Assembly (NCBI GenBank): GCA_029224185.1
Contig: CM055188.1
Location: forward strand, 25,267,497 to 25,331,496
Reading direction: 5' to 3'
DNA: 64,000 bases
DNA from: Karalla daura
Lineage: Eukaryota; Chordata; Actinopteri; Chaetodontiformes; Leiognathidae
Below are positions 1 to 13,075 of this stretch, piece by piece. The notes beneath the pieces were generated by a model. That model saw only the letters and a program-made list of their open reading frames with translations. It ran no database searches and was not told the origin of the DNA. The position numbers were made by a program, and so were the translations under genes. How positions within the stretch are numbered: position 1 is the first letter of the stretch; every line of letters begins with the position of its first letter.

Positions 1-3000
1 GTCTAGAACAGATGGAACAGAGGATGGCGGAGATAACCAATCAGAACCCCAGCTCAGAAACCATGGCAACCAAGGGCGGTGGAGTGGAAGGGGGTGGAGC
101 CTCTGATCAGCAGTCTCAAGTAAGGAAAGATGAAAGGGGGTTTAGGTCTCCCCTGTAATCTGGAAGGGAGCCATGTTTTTTCCCTGCAACACTTTAATTA
201 AAACAAGTCTCACAAATTTTGATGTGCATAGTTTGTACACTTACATGATTTCACATTTTAAGTAGAAAGTGAGTAGAAAACAAGGCCTTGAAACTTAATC
301 AGCCACATCACCCTCAAATTCATACATATGGCCTGTTTTTGTCATTGAACTGTTAGTAAAAATAAGATTAATAACCCTTACAAGGCTGGAATTTGTTTCA
401 GGACCATTACACTGGATTTTGTTCCATTGCAAATGTGTTTCCCTTTTAGGCCACCCCTCTGAAAGTGATGTTTTATGCCTTTATAACAGCCTAAGCATGT
501 TACAGAACACTAACTTCAAACTCTAAGTGAGACAGAGACTCTGTAATGTGTTGAACACTAGAGTCTTGGTAAAACAAAGCTTTGTGACTCCCTGTAAAAA
601 CACAAAGTTAGTGAGAGTCACTCTGGCCTGTTTTTTTCTTTCTTTCTTTCTTTCACAATCCTCCAGATGCCTCCTGATCAGGGATCATTCGAGGGTCGTG
701 TGGTGGTGGTGTGTGAGAAGATGATGTCTCAGTCGTGCTGGGCTTCATCTAATCAGCTTGTCCACACTAAGAACTCCAGAGGAATGACCTTACTGCATCT
801 GGCTGCTGCTCAGGGCTACGCAGGGCTCATTCAAACACTCATTCGCTGGCGGTGAGTAACACCAAATCATGACACACCACTGCAAACGCACAGACAGTGC
901 CAGTTAATTTCTCTTTTGTTGTCTCCGCAGCACAAAGCACGCAGACAGTATTGACCTCGAGTTGGAGGTGGATCCACTCAACGTAGACCACTTCTCCTGC
1001 ACTCCACTGGTGAGCGATCGATATCCTGAATGGTGTTGTGAGTCTGTGTTTGTATCTTTCCACACCTGTTTGTAATCTTTGTTTTTTCTTTGGCCTCCTC
1101 AGATGTGGGCATGTGCACTGGGCCACACTGAGGCAGCACTGGTGCTCTACCAGTGGGACTCGAGAGCTCTGGCTATTCCCGATTCGCTGGGACGTTTGCC
1201 GCTCAACATTGCCCGATCCCGGGGCCACACTCGACTGGCTGAACTCTTGGAGCAGCTGCAGCAGACTCCGCAAGCTCCGGGCCAGACTGCTGACAGTTGG
1301 ATGGACAGGTGGAGAGGAGAGTCACAGTCCAGAGGAATAAGCAACAGCCCCGCCCCAAACTCTAACCCAGGTGAGGAAACTATGTGAACACAGTCTTCCA
1401 CACAGACCCGGTCCCATGTAACATCCATCACTGAGCACAGATTTCTGTTGAAAACACCAACCCTGACTGTCCTTCAAAGATAATACAATCTGCCTACTGT
1501 TGGGAAAATTTTCAGTAACCTCACTTTACATGTTGGCGTGTACAAGCACAAGGCTGGGCCTTCATGACATTGTGACACTTCTGCAACTCTTGCAGTGATA
1601 AACTGTCTGTCCTTCAGACAGCAGATGCAGATATCAGCTTTTTTTTTCAAGAAAAACAAGAGCTGCTGTGATAACATTATGTCCTCCCATTTTAGGTAAC
1701 TGTTTGCATAAACACTATAGAGAAAAATGTGGTCAGTGATTCATTGTTGACCCTGTGGAAAAGTACAGAGCTGTATGGCAGTGCCTGTATAATTTACTCT
1801 AAGACTATTTCTTAAAGAGAATGGTGGCACAATTAAAGAGAGTAGCACTTCATGTTTGTTATTCCTTAAATTCTCCCTGCCCAAGTATGAAAAAACCTTT
1901 AAAACTTTAGGCAACTTGACTCTGGTGTACTTTTTCCCCCAATGAATAGTCTCCAGATCTGAAAGCTGCAACATTGTATAGCACATACAGCATAACATAT
2001 TGTGCATTTAAACTAACATTAATTTGTCAGCTGAGTGCCCTCACCTCTGGGGTTGTGGTGGTAGAAAAACTAGTAAAGCACCTGGACATAAAAGTCCAAA
2101 ATCAGAATGAGAATCAGATACACTTACAGGCAGTTAATCAATGTAGTTATACAGTTTCAAGGAATTTGCTTTGATGATTGGTTCAGAAAAACAATCCTTT
2201 TCAAGTAGCAGCACAAGACAGTACACAAAAGGTTAGTACACCACATATACAAAATGAAACATGTATAATCATACGTCATCAAGGGCAAACATTAGGAGTA
2301 AAGTAATAAGTACTGATCAAGTTTTATCAAGTTGTGAGGTTAACGTACTGACCATTTGAATGTGGATTGAAATTTAATTGTAAGAGATGTTTAAAAGGAA
2401 AAATGTGAAACTGTTACCAATTCATAAACATATGAAATGTGAATCTCACATGTTTTGTCTGAAGTACATAAAGTATACATAGTACACAAAATACAAATAA
2501 GTCAAGTAACATATCAGAGTAACACACGAGTAACACATATTTTGAGCGTTTAATTTGTGCTACACCTACAAAGTGTTAACCCTATTTGTTTCCAAACTGT
2601 GAGTCTGAATAATCTACACAACTGTGGATTAGATTTATGCTCGACATTAGATTTGCTCTGTTGTGTTTTTCCAGACCTAAGAAGAGCCAGATCAGAGAGC
2701 CAGCCAGAAAACCAGAACCAGAGTTGGACAGGACACAGACCCCAACAGGGAAACCAAGGAGAACAGGGATGTCCACCTCCAGCCAAGAGACTCAAACCCA
2801 ACCCTGACACCCAGCAACAGCTTGCTAACTCCACCCCTGGCGCCAACACCCTCAGTTCCCTCCTCAACTCGTCCCCCAGCCCCAGACCTCAACGCTCTCC
2901 CCTCCCCGGACCCCCACAAACTCAACCCTCCAACCTCAGCTGTCAGAGCCCTGCTCCTGCCAGCTCCAGCCCAAACCGGCCTCAGCCCCCCAGCTCCCCA

Positions 3001-5809
3001 CTCTCCCACCTGCAGGCCAGGATAGGGAGGTCAGGAGGGGGCACCAGGTGGAGTCTGAGACAGACTCTGGGACAACGTAGCCTAGCCAGGAGGATTCTGG
3101 GAAAAGAGCGACTGGCCATTCACCTGCGCCAAAGCGTGCTGTCTGACAGGGGAGAGGAGACAGAGCTACTGACATATCAGGGGAACACAGAGGACTTACA
3201 GGTATGAGGAGCACATTGTTCAGTGCATCTTACATCTTGTCCTTTCCAGGGCTGTGCAGAGTTCACCCCCCACACGATGTTGAACTGGAACTGGAATGGC
3301 AAGAAGAGGAATTAACTTCAGTACAATACATTGCAGATAAATGTCACACATCTTTTAGGCTTTCTGCAATTTTACTTCAACTCAAATTCAAGAAATGAAT
3401 TGAATTCAAGAGTTATCTTCAAGGGCCACATAATAGAGCAATGGTTAATACTGTTGCCTCATAACAAGAGGGTTGCTGTTTTGCATGTTGGTCCTGACCA
3501 TTTCTGTGTACAGCTTGTATGTTGTCTGCAGTTTCCTGCAGTCCAAACACATTCACTAAGGTTGATTGGAGACTCTGAATTGCCACTAGGTGTGAATGAA
3601 AGAGTGAATAGTGGGTGTATCCTGTGATAGATTGCCAACCTGTCCAGGATGCATTCCCAGCCTTCATCCTATGAAGGTTTGAGATAGGTAACAGCAGTCC
3701 ACTGGAGTCCAGTGGGTATAAAGTGGGTCAGATGATGGATGTACAGATATAGCCTCTATTCTCATCGTAATGACGAATTTTGCACAGCCCTGTTCCGTTC
3801 TGTTCTGCGTGTCATGCAAAATGCAAACTTTCCTAAGACTGTTTTTAACCTGTAGTGCAACAAATGTCAGTAATGTCTGTGCCCCATGTCTTTGTCTTGC
3901 AGATGGACATTACCATGTTAGCTGATCACATCATGGAGGCTTCAACCGACAGGCTCAAGCAGGAAGCGATGGAGGCAGAAACAGACTCCGGGAAGGTGGG
4001 GATCAGCAGTGATGTGAGATTATTGTCTGGTTACCTCGGTGAGGTGGAAAGGTGAGTCAAAAACTTCCTGAATTCACCACATTTACTTCACACAACTTAC
4101 CAAACATTATGGTCTTCATTTATTTATTTTTAATGTCAATTCCTCTTTGGTCTCTTCATTTGTGTAGGTTTCTGAACTCCAAGCCCCAGACTCCTAGCCC
4201 TAGACCAAACACTCTCTCAGGGCCGGAAAATCAGCAGAATCCACAGCCCAAACAAGCCCTGCCCTCCCCCTATGACTGGGGCTCCTTCCTCTGCGCAGCT
4301 ATGAAAGAGGAGAGGTTGAAAACCGACTCCTCCTGTCTAGCCATGACTGAGGCAGAGCAGGCTGAGCTGTATGAGACCATCAGGCATGCCCTGCACTCCC
4401 TCAGAAAACACAAGGTACACATGTCTGTTACAGACATTGATGAAAGTAAAGTTTGCCCCAGAGATTGTAAAATAAAGACCTAGTTTAAAAGATCTTTCTC
4501 TCTATTTCTCTGTCATGATTCACAATTGCCTGAAAAAAGCTTACAAACTGTATGTACAAATTCCCCTCAGGGTCCCATTCAGGAACAACGCAAAGAGATT
4601 GCAGCAGTGATTCAGCGCTGCTATAAGAGATACAAGCAGGTAACACTTAACACAGCCACAGTCGATTACTCTGTTAGACACCCAGCAACTATAAATTTGG
4701 TCTCAAATGATGTAAAACCAGCTTTGTGATCATTTCATTTAGGTTTAGATGATTGGTGAGAAAATCTATCTGGTGTATTAGAATTGGTTTGTGTCCCCTC
4801 TATTATTCTTGGATGGCATTAGCTTATCATTTTTAATAGCACTAATAGGGGAAAAAACATAAAAAGAATCCTTTGAGCTCCATTAAGTGTGGGATGTTAT
4901 TGTACATTTCATGAGAAAATATTGAGTTAGCAGCCCCTGAACTGTATGTGAGTCATTATTTGAGATTGCAGAGCTTCACACAAATATCTGCATTAAAATA
5001 GCAATGTGTCATGCATTACACAGTTATTTTCTATTTGGTTTTGCTCATTTGAATCCCTGCATTTTCAAGGTTTACTTATGTTCATGGTTTATGCAGTAGC
5101 ACTGTAGCATTGCCTTGTACCTAAAGTTGTAGGATCCTGAACTTAGCATTTAAGTACAAGTCTTCAAATCCATGGATTTACAACACACTGCTGTCTTATC
5201 CCTCAGTATGCACTTTATAAGAGGATGACCCTGGCAGCCATTCTGATTCAGAGTCGTTTCCGGAGTTTCCATGAGCAGAGAAAGTTCCAACAAAGTCGCA
5301 GAGCAGCGGTCCTCATCCAGCAATACTACCGCTCCTATAGACACTCCCTCGGGTACTCGTCTCTCTCTCTCTTTCTCTCACACATTTGTAAGGGGACACA
5401 AATATGTAAGTGTTTTATTTTTTTCTGAGTCCTGTGTCTTTGCCCACAGCAGCCTCCTAACAAAAAAACAGAACCAGGCTGCTCGCAAGATCCTGAGGTT
5501 CCTGCTCCGATGCCGCCACAGGTGAGGTATAAAAGGCTTCACGCGCCGTTGCACACACATATTCCATGGTCACACAACCATACACATTACCCGCAGATAC
5601 TTATAGCCCACTGCCCCTTGTGCCCGCGCTACATTGGTGCTAATAGTTGGTGTTGTTTTACTGTTCCTGTGAAGCCCCTTGATGGACCATAGGCCTCTGA
5701 AACGGGTGAGTCTTCTCTCTGTCTTCTCTCTCTCCCTCTCTCCTGGTGGCTGATGCCTGTTTGCATGTCAGCGGAGGGAGGGGGAGAGGAGATCCTGGAT
5801 TATCATCCT

Positions 5810-5868
<59 letters not shown>

Positions 5869-6223
5869 ATCTATCTCTCTGTATTCCTCTCTTGCTCTTT
5901 CTTCTATTCTCTCTCTTCTCCCCTCTCCAACTTTCTGTCTCCCTCTCTCCCTCTCCCTCACTGTCTATCTCCAGGGACTGCTGAACGACGTCGGTACCTC
6001 TGCATGATTGACAGATAGATAGAGCAGCGATTCTTGCATATGGGGGCATGTTCTGACTGACATCACTAGGGGACTTTAAGTGTCTTGCTTGGCCTGCCAG
6101 TCTCTTTTTTTGTGCCACACACATACACACACACGCACACACAGAGTTTTCTATGAGTGTGTCTTTAATACAAGTTTGCTTTTTCCTCAGGGCCAGAGAG
6201 CAGAGAAAGGCCAGGGGTCCTGA
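1..6223 (+). CDS. camta1: Calmodulin-binding transcription activator 1, 3' part (12 exons)
   Basis: Exons: <1-119, 667-851, 931-1009, 1103-1370, 2675-3201, 3903-4051, 4168-4414, 4571-4639, 5207-5352, 5450-5521, 5675-5705, 6191-6223. They give one continuous 640-residue frame ending in TGA, with codons starting at base 3. CAMTA proteins are nuclear, calmodulin-responsive transcription factors. The DNA-binding CG-1 and TIG domains lie upstream of the window. Visible here are a coiled segment (MEQRMAEI), ankyrin repeats (MTLLHLAAAQGYAGLIQTL, then TPLMWACALGHTEAALVLY and RLPLNIARSRGH), a long Pro/Ser/Gln-rich linker, and IQ motifs (AAVIQRCYKRYK, AAILIQSRFRSF, AAVLIQQYYRSY) for calmodulin binding. 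The last exons encode SPLMDHRPLKR and EKGQGS, resembling the alternative C-terminus of human CAMTA1 and favouring CAMTA1 over CAMTA2. The first IQ-like segment (RHALHSLRKHK) is degenerate. The two optional IQ-region exons known from mammals were not found. Confidence 0.93.
3420..3690 (+). repeat. Degraded teleost SINE-like repeat in a camta1 intron
   Basis: The 3' part matches, from memory, a very common fish interspersed repeat. It has a 'cagtccaaacacattcac' block, then 'gattggagactctgaattgc', then 'gtgtgaatgaaagagtgaat', then 'cctgtgatagattgccaacc' and 'tgtccaggatgcattcccag'. The 5' part (agcaatggttaatactgttg) resembles the Pol III A-box region of that tRNA-derived family. The B box is decayed, so this is an old copy. 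Confidence 0.6.
5811..5878 (+). repeat. CT microsatellite
   Basis: An almost pure CT dinucleotide run followed by further CT-rich sequence to about 5970, in the intron before the last camta1 coding exon. It creates spurious Ser/Leu-rich reading frames. Confidence 0.95.
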
Positions 6224-9200
6224 AAGCCCACCGCCAGGCCCCACACACAGCCCCCTCAGCCTGTGAGCAATCTAGAAACCCTCCCCTCCCTCCATATCCT
6301 CCTTTTTCCTTTCATTCATTGTCCAAAAAAACTCCCTCTCTTTTCCTTTCCCAAGTCCCCTTCCCTCCCTCTCCCCCTCTCTCCCCCTCTTCCCTCATGC
6401 TCTCTCACTCTCTCTCCCCTCTTATCTCAAGAGGGGACAAAAAAAAAACTCATCCCAGACAGACTGAGGACAGGATAGGTGTCCATCATGGCAGCTCAGA
6501 CAGACAGACTGCTGGGTAGAGCCCAGGGACCTGGCTCTGCCCACAGCACTGATCCTCCTCCACAGTTTCACTGGGAGGCCATCACATTAACCTCATGGCA
6601 TTCTTTGCACTCTTCATGGGTATGTTTCTTTGCAAGAGCAAGTCGACGAGTCAGACGAAGGCATGCAAGGAGGCGCCTTACGGCAACGTCCTGCCGTTCA
6701 CAGCAGCGAGTGAACGTGTGGAAAGGCTCAAGTGAACAGTGTGGCTCAAGATAAAAGCTGCTTCAACATGCAGAAAATCTATGAAACCTTTTGCGTTTTG
6801 TATCTTAACAGCGATCCATGAAAGAATAAGAAAACATAAACCAAAAAACACACTTCTATGTTGCAAATGCATGCAAGTTTTCTTCGCTTATTCCTCCTCT
6901 CCATCATCCAGACGAGCTATAGTGGCAAATCATTCAGCTGATTCAGTATATCATAGTACCACCAACCACTCTGACTCACAGGCTTACAAACCTATTAATC
7001 AGTCACCCGATCAAAAGGGGAGGAACTGCACTTGAATGTAAGAGGGGCATTGTTAGATAAGGGTTGGGGTCTGATAACGATGTCTTAATTTGTTACATGG
7101 ACTTTGTATGGAGTCGTTCTCAGAGGCAGCACTTTGCTCGCCTGACGTGATGTGTCCGTGTTTGTTCAATTCAATGCATGTGTTTGAGCTATGAGCTCCT
7201 GCATGCTTGCCAAACTGCTTTAGTGTTGTTTCTTTTGTATTTCTATGTGTAGTTGTGTCTCACTTATGTCCTCATCAACTTATCCTTGCCCTGTGTAATG
7301 TGAACTGTGTAAGGACAAATGACTTATTTTGGGTGCTTTTTTTACTCTATTTATTTAAGGGTCTAATTATTTATTTAATTGGCTCAAGAGTGGTTTAGCT
7401 TGAGACTGGTTTTCCCCCCTTGTGTGGTAAAATATGACATGTTCCAATGGTTAAATGTCTCTGTTAGTTTGTTCTTTGCGTGAACCTCTAAATCCTAACT
7501 GTGGTTTTGAGGAGAGAGTCACATACCATTGCCTTGACTTCTTCTTGACTCTGAGAGGTCTCTATGCTTGCTCTGTACAGGACATGGGTCCTATACCTGC
7601 CCCTATACAGGGCATTGGTCCCCATATTAGCCCATACGGGCGATCAAATCCATATTTTGGACTATTGCATATTCCTGTATATAAACTGACGAGGTAAGGG
7701 GATACGAGGACCCTGAAACTTTTTCATAAGAGGACTGTATTTAAGATTATAAATTATTTTACTCCCATAATGAGAACTTAAGACAGAGACCTGGGTACAC
7801 AGGATGGCTGTATTGCTTGTAAATAATGTAGATATTAAAAACGGAGTAATGTGCATGAGATTTAAGACAAAGAAACAGCAAAAAGAACATGTTAGTGGCT
7901 ATGGACTGTGAGAGGATTTTAGCTGCTTCACTTTAAGAGTATCCAGTATAAGTGTTACTGAAAAGAACATTTTGTTAAAGCATGCAACAGAAAAATCTAA
8001 TGTTAGAATTATAGGTGGGAAAACAACGTTAGCTGAAACAACGATCTTTCAGACAAAACATTTACACTTTGTGCTTTTGTTTCTTGGCTAGCAAAAATTA
8101 AACCCTTTTTGCCAGTAGTGCCAATTACTATGAATGCTATTTTGCCTAACAATATGTTATGTTGGGTTAACCAACACCCAAAAGATATCAGTAAGATCCA
8201 CAGAGGCAACACACACAGACAACAATAGAAGAGATCTAGTACTAGCTCAACCATTGACCTACAAGATTGAGGTTTGTCAAAGGCAGACTTAGGTGTAAAT
8301 GATGATGATGATGATGATGATGATGTAGATGATGGTGGTGATTATGCAAGTATGAAAATGATGCTAATTATGAAGGAGATGAAGATGGTGGTTTTAATAT
8401 GAATGCAATGAATGATGATCCAAAAAAAAGGAGGGCGCTACATTCTTTACAATGTGGTTGTGCTTCAGCAACATACTAGCTTTTATTAAGACCATTTAAT
8501 CACACCTACAGCGAATCCAACCTGGCCTCCAGTCGAAGCTTTCCATCTCCAGACGGAATGTCTCCTCCCCACTTTTTACATATCATTTGATTCATTTTTC
8601 CTCTTCTCCTCATCGTCACTGCCATTATTGTTAGGACATGTACTTTAGCTCAGTTTAGAAAGTGCCTGCTCAATAACAGAAAAGTGCAAGCTAATATCAG
8701 GAAATATCTGCTGTTTGTCCACCAAAAAGTCACCAGTTACCTGTCTGTTTTCCTAAATTATGTGTTAAAAATGAACTTGACAGTGTTAAACTTGATCCGA
8801 GTCTAAGTTTAGATCTAATTTGTCAGTGGTATGAATGGATGCTCATGGCCTGACTGATGCTGTGTTGCTCTATGAGACAAACCAGTGATTACAGTGTCAT
8901 GATATGCACCACCTGTGTGTCAGTTTTGCAGTTTAAGAGGAAGAAAACCATAGAAATCAGCATCTGTATATGAAAGGCACTGTCAACGAGTCAACCCTAT
9001 TCAATGTCTCAGCTTCACTGCTGGAAGGGAAACGTGTTTTACTTGCCTGGACCACTCGCTTTGTCTTTCCTCAAAAACATTCATGCAGTATTTGAACAAA
9101 AGCAACCATTTTCCAGTGGAAAAAAAAATCTGTCATACTGATCATACTTAATTTCATTGTCTTTTCTCTTTCACTCACACACATAAATACATACATACAC

Positions 9201-10750
9201 AAATGTACACATCAGACATACAGAAAAAAAGCCACACTCTTTCTCTCTGTGCTTATGTCTTTGGGAACAATTAAATCTCTCCCTTAGATTTTACTCAGGG
9301 TTGAAGAACAGGGAGATAGTTTGTGGAGTGTATTGATTGGTTTGTACCATTGCTGGTGACTGTGTACATTTATGTGTGCTTATGTATGTGTACATATTTG
9401 TGTAGGGATACTCCAGTTGTTCATGCACTAATCACTATCTACAAATTACTATTCAAATCATGTTCTTAATTGACACACTCCTTCAGATATTCCTCTTTCA
9501 TGTTGTGGAGCAGCAAATGCAATTTGTTTGCGTCATCCCGAGCTGTGTTTGCATTACTTTTTTTCTATGAGAAAAAAAAATCTCCAAATCCTGTATTTTA
9601 TAGGATTTTTGTTTGAATATAAACTAAATTCAAAGCAAGCGAGAAGTGATATTTCTATTTATAAACCTGCTCTTGTCTTAAACGCACAAGATTCTTAATA
9701 CAGATGATTCTTAAATAATGCAAAAATAGGGAATGGCCACATGCCACCTCAATATTTCTTAATTTAAAAAAAAATGTTTTAAGCGATAGTATATTGAAAG
9801 ATGTACAATTGGAAGATCTCTATTATGTGTGTTTCACTTTTTCATCCTACTGAGAGACAGCCACGGTCAGGAAAGCGCTGTCAGGAGCATTCATGCTACA
9901 GTATCACTTGAACCTCCTCTTAAAACTGCCCCTCCTCTCACATCAGCACAACTAAAGTCACAAAGAACACTGCTTTGGACTCCTTTATATATTGTATGCA
10001 CACACACCGACAAGTATACACTCACTCCCAACAGCCAAATGCTTGCGCTTATCAAATACACACAGACATACACAAAACTAGACACAGATTGCAGAAAATC
10101 CATCAATGTGTTCTGTTTTGGAGAGGATGGTGACTGTAAAAAAAAAATAATTTTAAAAAAGTATGTAGAAGTAGAAAAAGTAAAAAAAATAAAAATAAAG
10201 AAATAAAAAATAAAGAAATATTGCCATAGTAGCCAGCTGGTAGACATGCGCAGAGACGGCCTCTGTTCTCATAAATCCGCCTAGAAATGAATGGTATAAC
10301 CTTTCAGGCCTTGTTTTGAGAGGGCGTGGCCAAACACCACATTGCATGCTAGAATGGTAGACCCTTATAGATAATCTATGGCTAGACCTCTCCTTGCCTT
10401 CCTCTTTTTCCACCCTGTCTCCTCTCTCTATATTTCTCTCTCTCTCTCTGTCTCTCTCTATTTCTCTCTTTCTCTCTCTCTCTCTCATTTCCCGCTGTAT
10501 TCCCACTTTGCCTGCTGTTGTGTTCTCCATGCCGATCTCAAGTCTTTCATTCCTTTTTTTTGTAGCCTAGTTTTTACTTTGTTTTACAAATGTGCATGCA
10601 CAAGCATCACTAAATTGTTGATGTTTTTAAAAGAATATTTTGTTGCTGAGGCCATGCAAAGTGTTTTGAATATTGCCCTTATATGTGGAAATTGTCTTCT
10701 GAATGCTTTACATAATTTCTGCTGTAAAATGAAATCAGAATAAAAAGAAA
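6224..10750 (+). other. camta1: Presumed long 3' UTR of camta1
   Basis: No exon-like coding sequence is visible after the TGA at 6221-6223. The region is AT-rich with scattered low-complexity tracts: a TGA/GAT trinucleotide run near 8300-8335, CT-rich sequence near 10430-10490, and A-rich sequence near 10140-10215. An AATAAA at 10739-10744 is the clearest candidate poly(A) signal. A long UTR is known for mammalian CAMTA1, but the end chosen here is inference and an earlier end is possible. Confidence 0.4.
10739..10744 (+). terminator. Candidate poly(A) signal for camta1
   Basis: A canonical AATAAA followed within about 40 bases by T/GT-rich sequence. It is the first convincing signal before the intergenic stretch, but its use is not demonstrated. 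Confidence 0.35.
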
Positions 10751-12600
10751 ATTTGCACTTTAACTTATTTTTCTGTGCCTGGTTTTTATTTCTCATGTGG
10801 TTACTCAAAGAAAATGTTATCTTTCATGTTCAACATGCAAACTACTTACTAGACACGGCCCACAGATATAGATATACATCAAAGCAACTAAAACATCTTG
10901 AGTACCTTGTGAACTGTGAATGCAACAGAAAGATAAGTCAGAAAAGCAGGCAGACCATCTATGTCTACAAGCAAAACTGAACAAAAAAATCCAAGGCTAT
11001 ATTGCTTGTACATTTGTATCATTTATCCACATATGATGCATAGACAGATGATTATATGCAAGTTGATGTGTGAGTATAACCGAAAGTTCATTAAAAACGC
11101 AGGGGTTCTTTCGCATAATATGTTCTGAGCTTCACACCATATTTATTTTCTTTTTAGAAAAGTCATTTTGTTATTTTTTAAAAATGTCATTTTAGAAATG
11201 TCAATGTGGGCTCTGTAGTTCCACCCACAGTCCAAAAACATATTACATGACAGTTGGGTCAACTGGAGGTAAAATGGGTAACCCCCAGGTGTGTGTATGT
11301 GTATGCGTGTGTCCTGTGGTGACCTGCCACCTGTACTGCGCCCTAGACATAGATCTGAAACCTGTAACACCATTTTGCCCTACAGTGTAAGATAATAGAT
11401 GGGCAGATAGAATTATCGCGCTCTCCAGTTTGTGGTGTGAAATACAAGACGTGAACCAATTTATTGCAGCTCTAGATCTATCTTGTTATGCAGCTGTTTC
11501 AAGTTTATCTGATTGGTCTTTTATGGAAGACCACTTTTAGGATTAGGCAAATCAAAATAAGGAGATCATTTTCTCAAAATTAGTTACATCAATGCCCCCC
11601 TTTTTACACAACAGTGTGGCTGGTCCCCATTTCCACCGGTGAGAAGAGTCAGGTCAAAATAACATAATACAAAAGACTTTGAGTCAAATTAATAACTTAT
11701 GAAGCAAAATTAAGGCCTTAGTAAGTCAAAGTGATGACTTATTAAGTTGAAATAACGAGATACTATGCAGAATTTATAAAGGTATGTTATTAGGCAATAT
11801 GCTGTGGTACAGTATGATGGAGCGGTATGGCATGATGTTAAGTAAATTGTATGTCCCGAAAGGCCCCACAAATAAAACATATTGTTGTTGTTATAGACTT
11901 TACTTTAGCTTGCTGTTAAAACACAATCAAATAATTTATGCAAATTGTCAAATCACCATTATGTCAAAGTACTGAGTTAACATTTTGACCTGGTTAATCA
12001 TCACTTCTACTTCTACTTCTCACGTTTTTCATTACCTTGACCTGATGTTCAATTTCTTTGATGTTTGCTCATTGTTTGGACATTAATTATTACTATTTTG
12101 ACTTATAGTCTCATTATTTTGATGTAAGTCATGATTTTATCATTGTCTTATCTCTTTAACTGTACTCTCTTTAACATAGTGTCTTATTATTTTGACTAAG
12201 TATCTTATTTTATTTTATCTATAACAGCGTATTTCTTTGTTTTATTGTAGTGCTTTATTTGTTTTCCATTACAGTGACAGTAATAAGGCCACAGGGGCAG
12301 TGATGAACAGAGCCACTCTTCTTAGGCCCCCTCATTTATTCCTTCGTGCAGTGTTTGCTCCACACTGACTAATAAAACGGGGTGGGTCGTCAGCTCAATT
12401 CCGAGTAGTTCCCCGGTGTGTCCCGGGATTTGCGGAACATTTTAGTCTCAAAGGAAAATTACTGGCTCCCATTTACGTCACGTCTTTTATTCTTTACCGT
12501 AAAATTGTTGTTTCCCTTGTTTCCTATTACGTAAATGAGTCCTCAAACATAACTCCACAAAGTCTTGCGATAACTAATGCGCCTCACAACCGTATAAATT
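10751..12600. other. Intergenic region between camta1 and hipk1
   Basis: AT-rich, with no supported gene. It contains a SINE fragment (11210-11350), a CA/GT-rich spot near 11290, and a stretch near 11650-12260 rich in short repeats of the 'tcattattttgac' kind. GC content rises from about 12360 toward the hipk1 promoter. Confidence 0.5.
11210..11350 (+). repeat. SINE-like 3' fragment
   Basis: Contains 'ccacccacagtccaaaaac', a degraded 'gggtcaactggaggtaaaa' block and 'cctgtggtgacctgccacct'. These are in the same order as the repeat at 3420-3690, which marks a second, truncated copy of that family. Confidence 0.5.
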
Positions 12601-12700
12601 ACTTTCTTTAAGTACAGTCTTTACGATTGCTCAATCCATCTTAAAATTTGGATAATTTCTTTGCCCAGCCTAAACAGAAATGGCCATCATTACGGTAGTA

Positions 12701-13075
12701 CGCGGAAATGACGTCAAAAATGCAGCTGATATATATGGACGTGGTTGTTCCGGCGTAAAGTGGCTTTTGCTGCTTGTAGAGAGACGTTCCTGTGGCAGGA
12801 CTTGTTATGGTTAAAGCCAACAACTGTACATAGTTTAAGACAAGGTGCTTTAACACAAGAAGACAATGATAGCTCGTTGTCCTGCCACTGAAAATTGGGC
12901 ACTTTAAGGGGCACCATTTGTCGCCGGAGCTCTGATCGACTGAGGAAACAATGCAGGCCTAGCTAGCATCTACTTAGCCTGAGGAAGCTAATCGGATAGC
13001 ACAGCTCCTGCAGACTGCAGTGGGATTTAAACCTTGGAGGAAGCTGTTTTCGACGCTTTAATAACAACAAATCCG
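12701..13075 (+). promoter_or_regulatory. hipk1: hipk1 promoter and non-coding first exon
   Basis: A full palindromic cAMP-response element TGACGTCA lies at 12709-12716, with a TATA-like 'gatatatatgg' just downstream. The presumed 5' UTR exon ends at 13075 with a strong splice donor (ATCCG|gtatgt). The hipk1 coding exon starts with an acceptor at about 14828, two bases before its ATG, so at least one upstream non-coding exon is required. The first-exon start is not resolvable from sequence. Confidence 0.55.

Noticed and set aside
5746..6018. Leu/Ser repeat frames in camta1
   Set aside because: Produced by the CT microsatellite within an intron.
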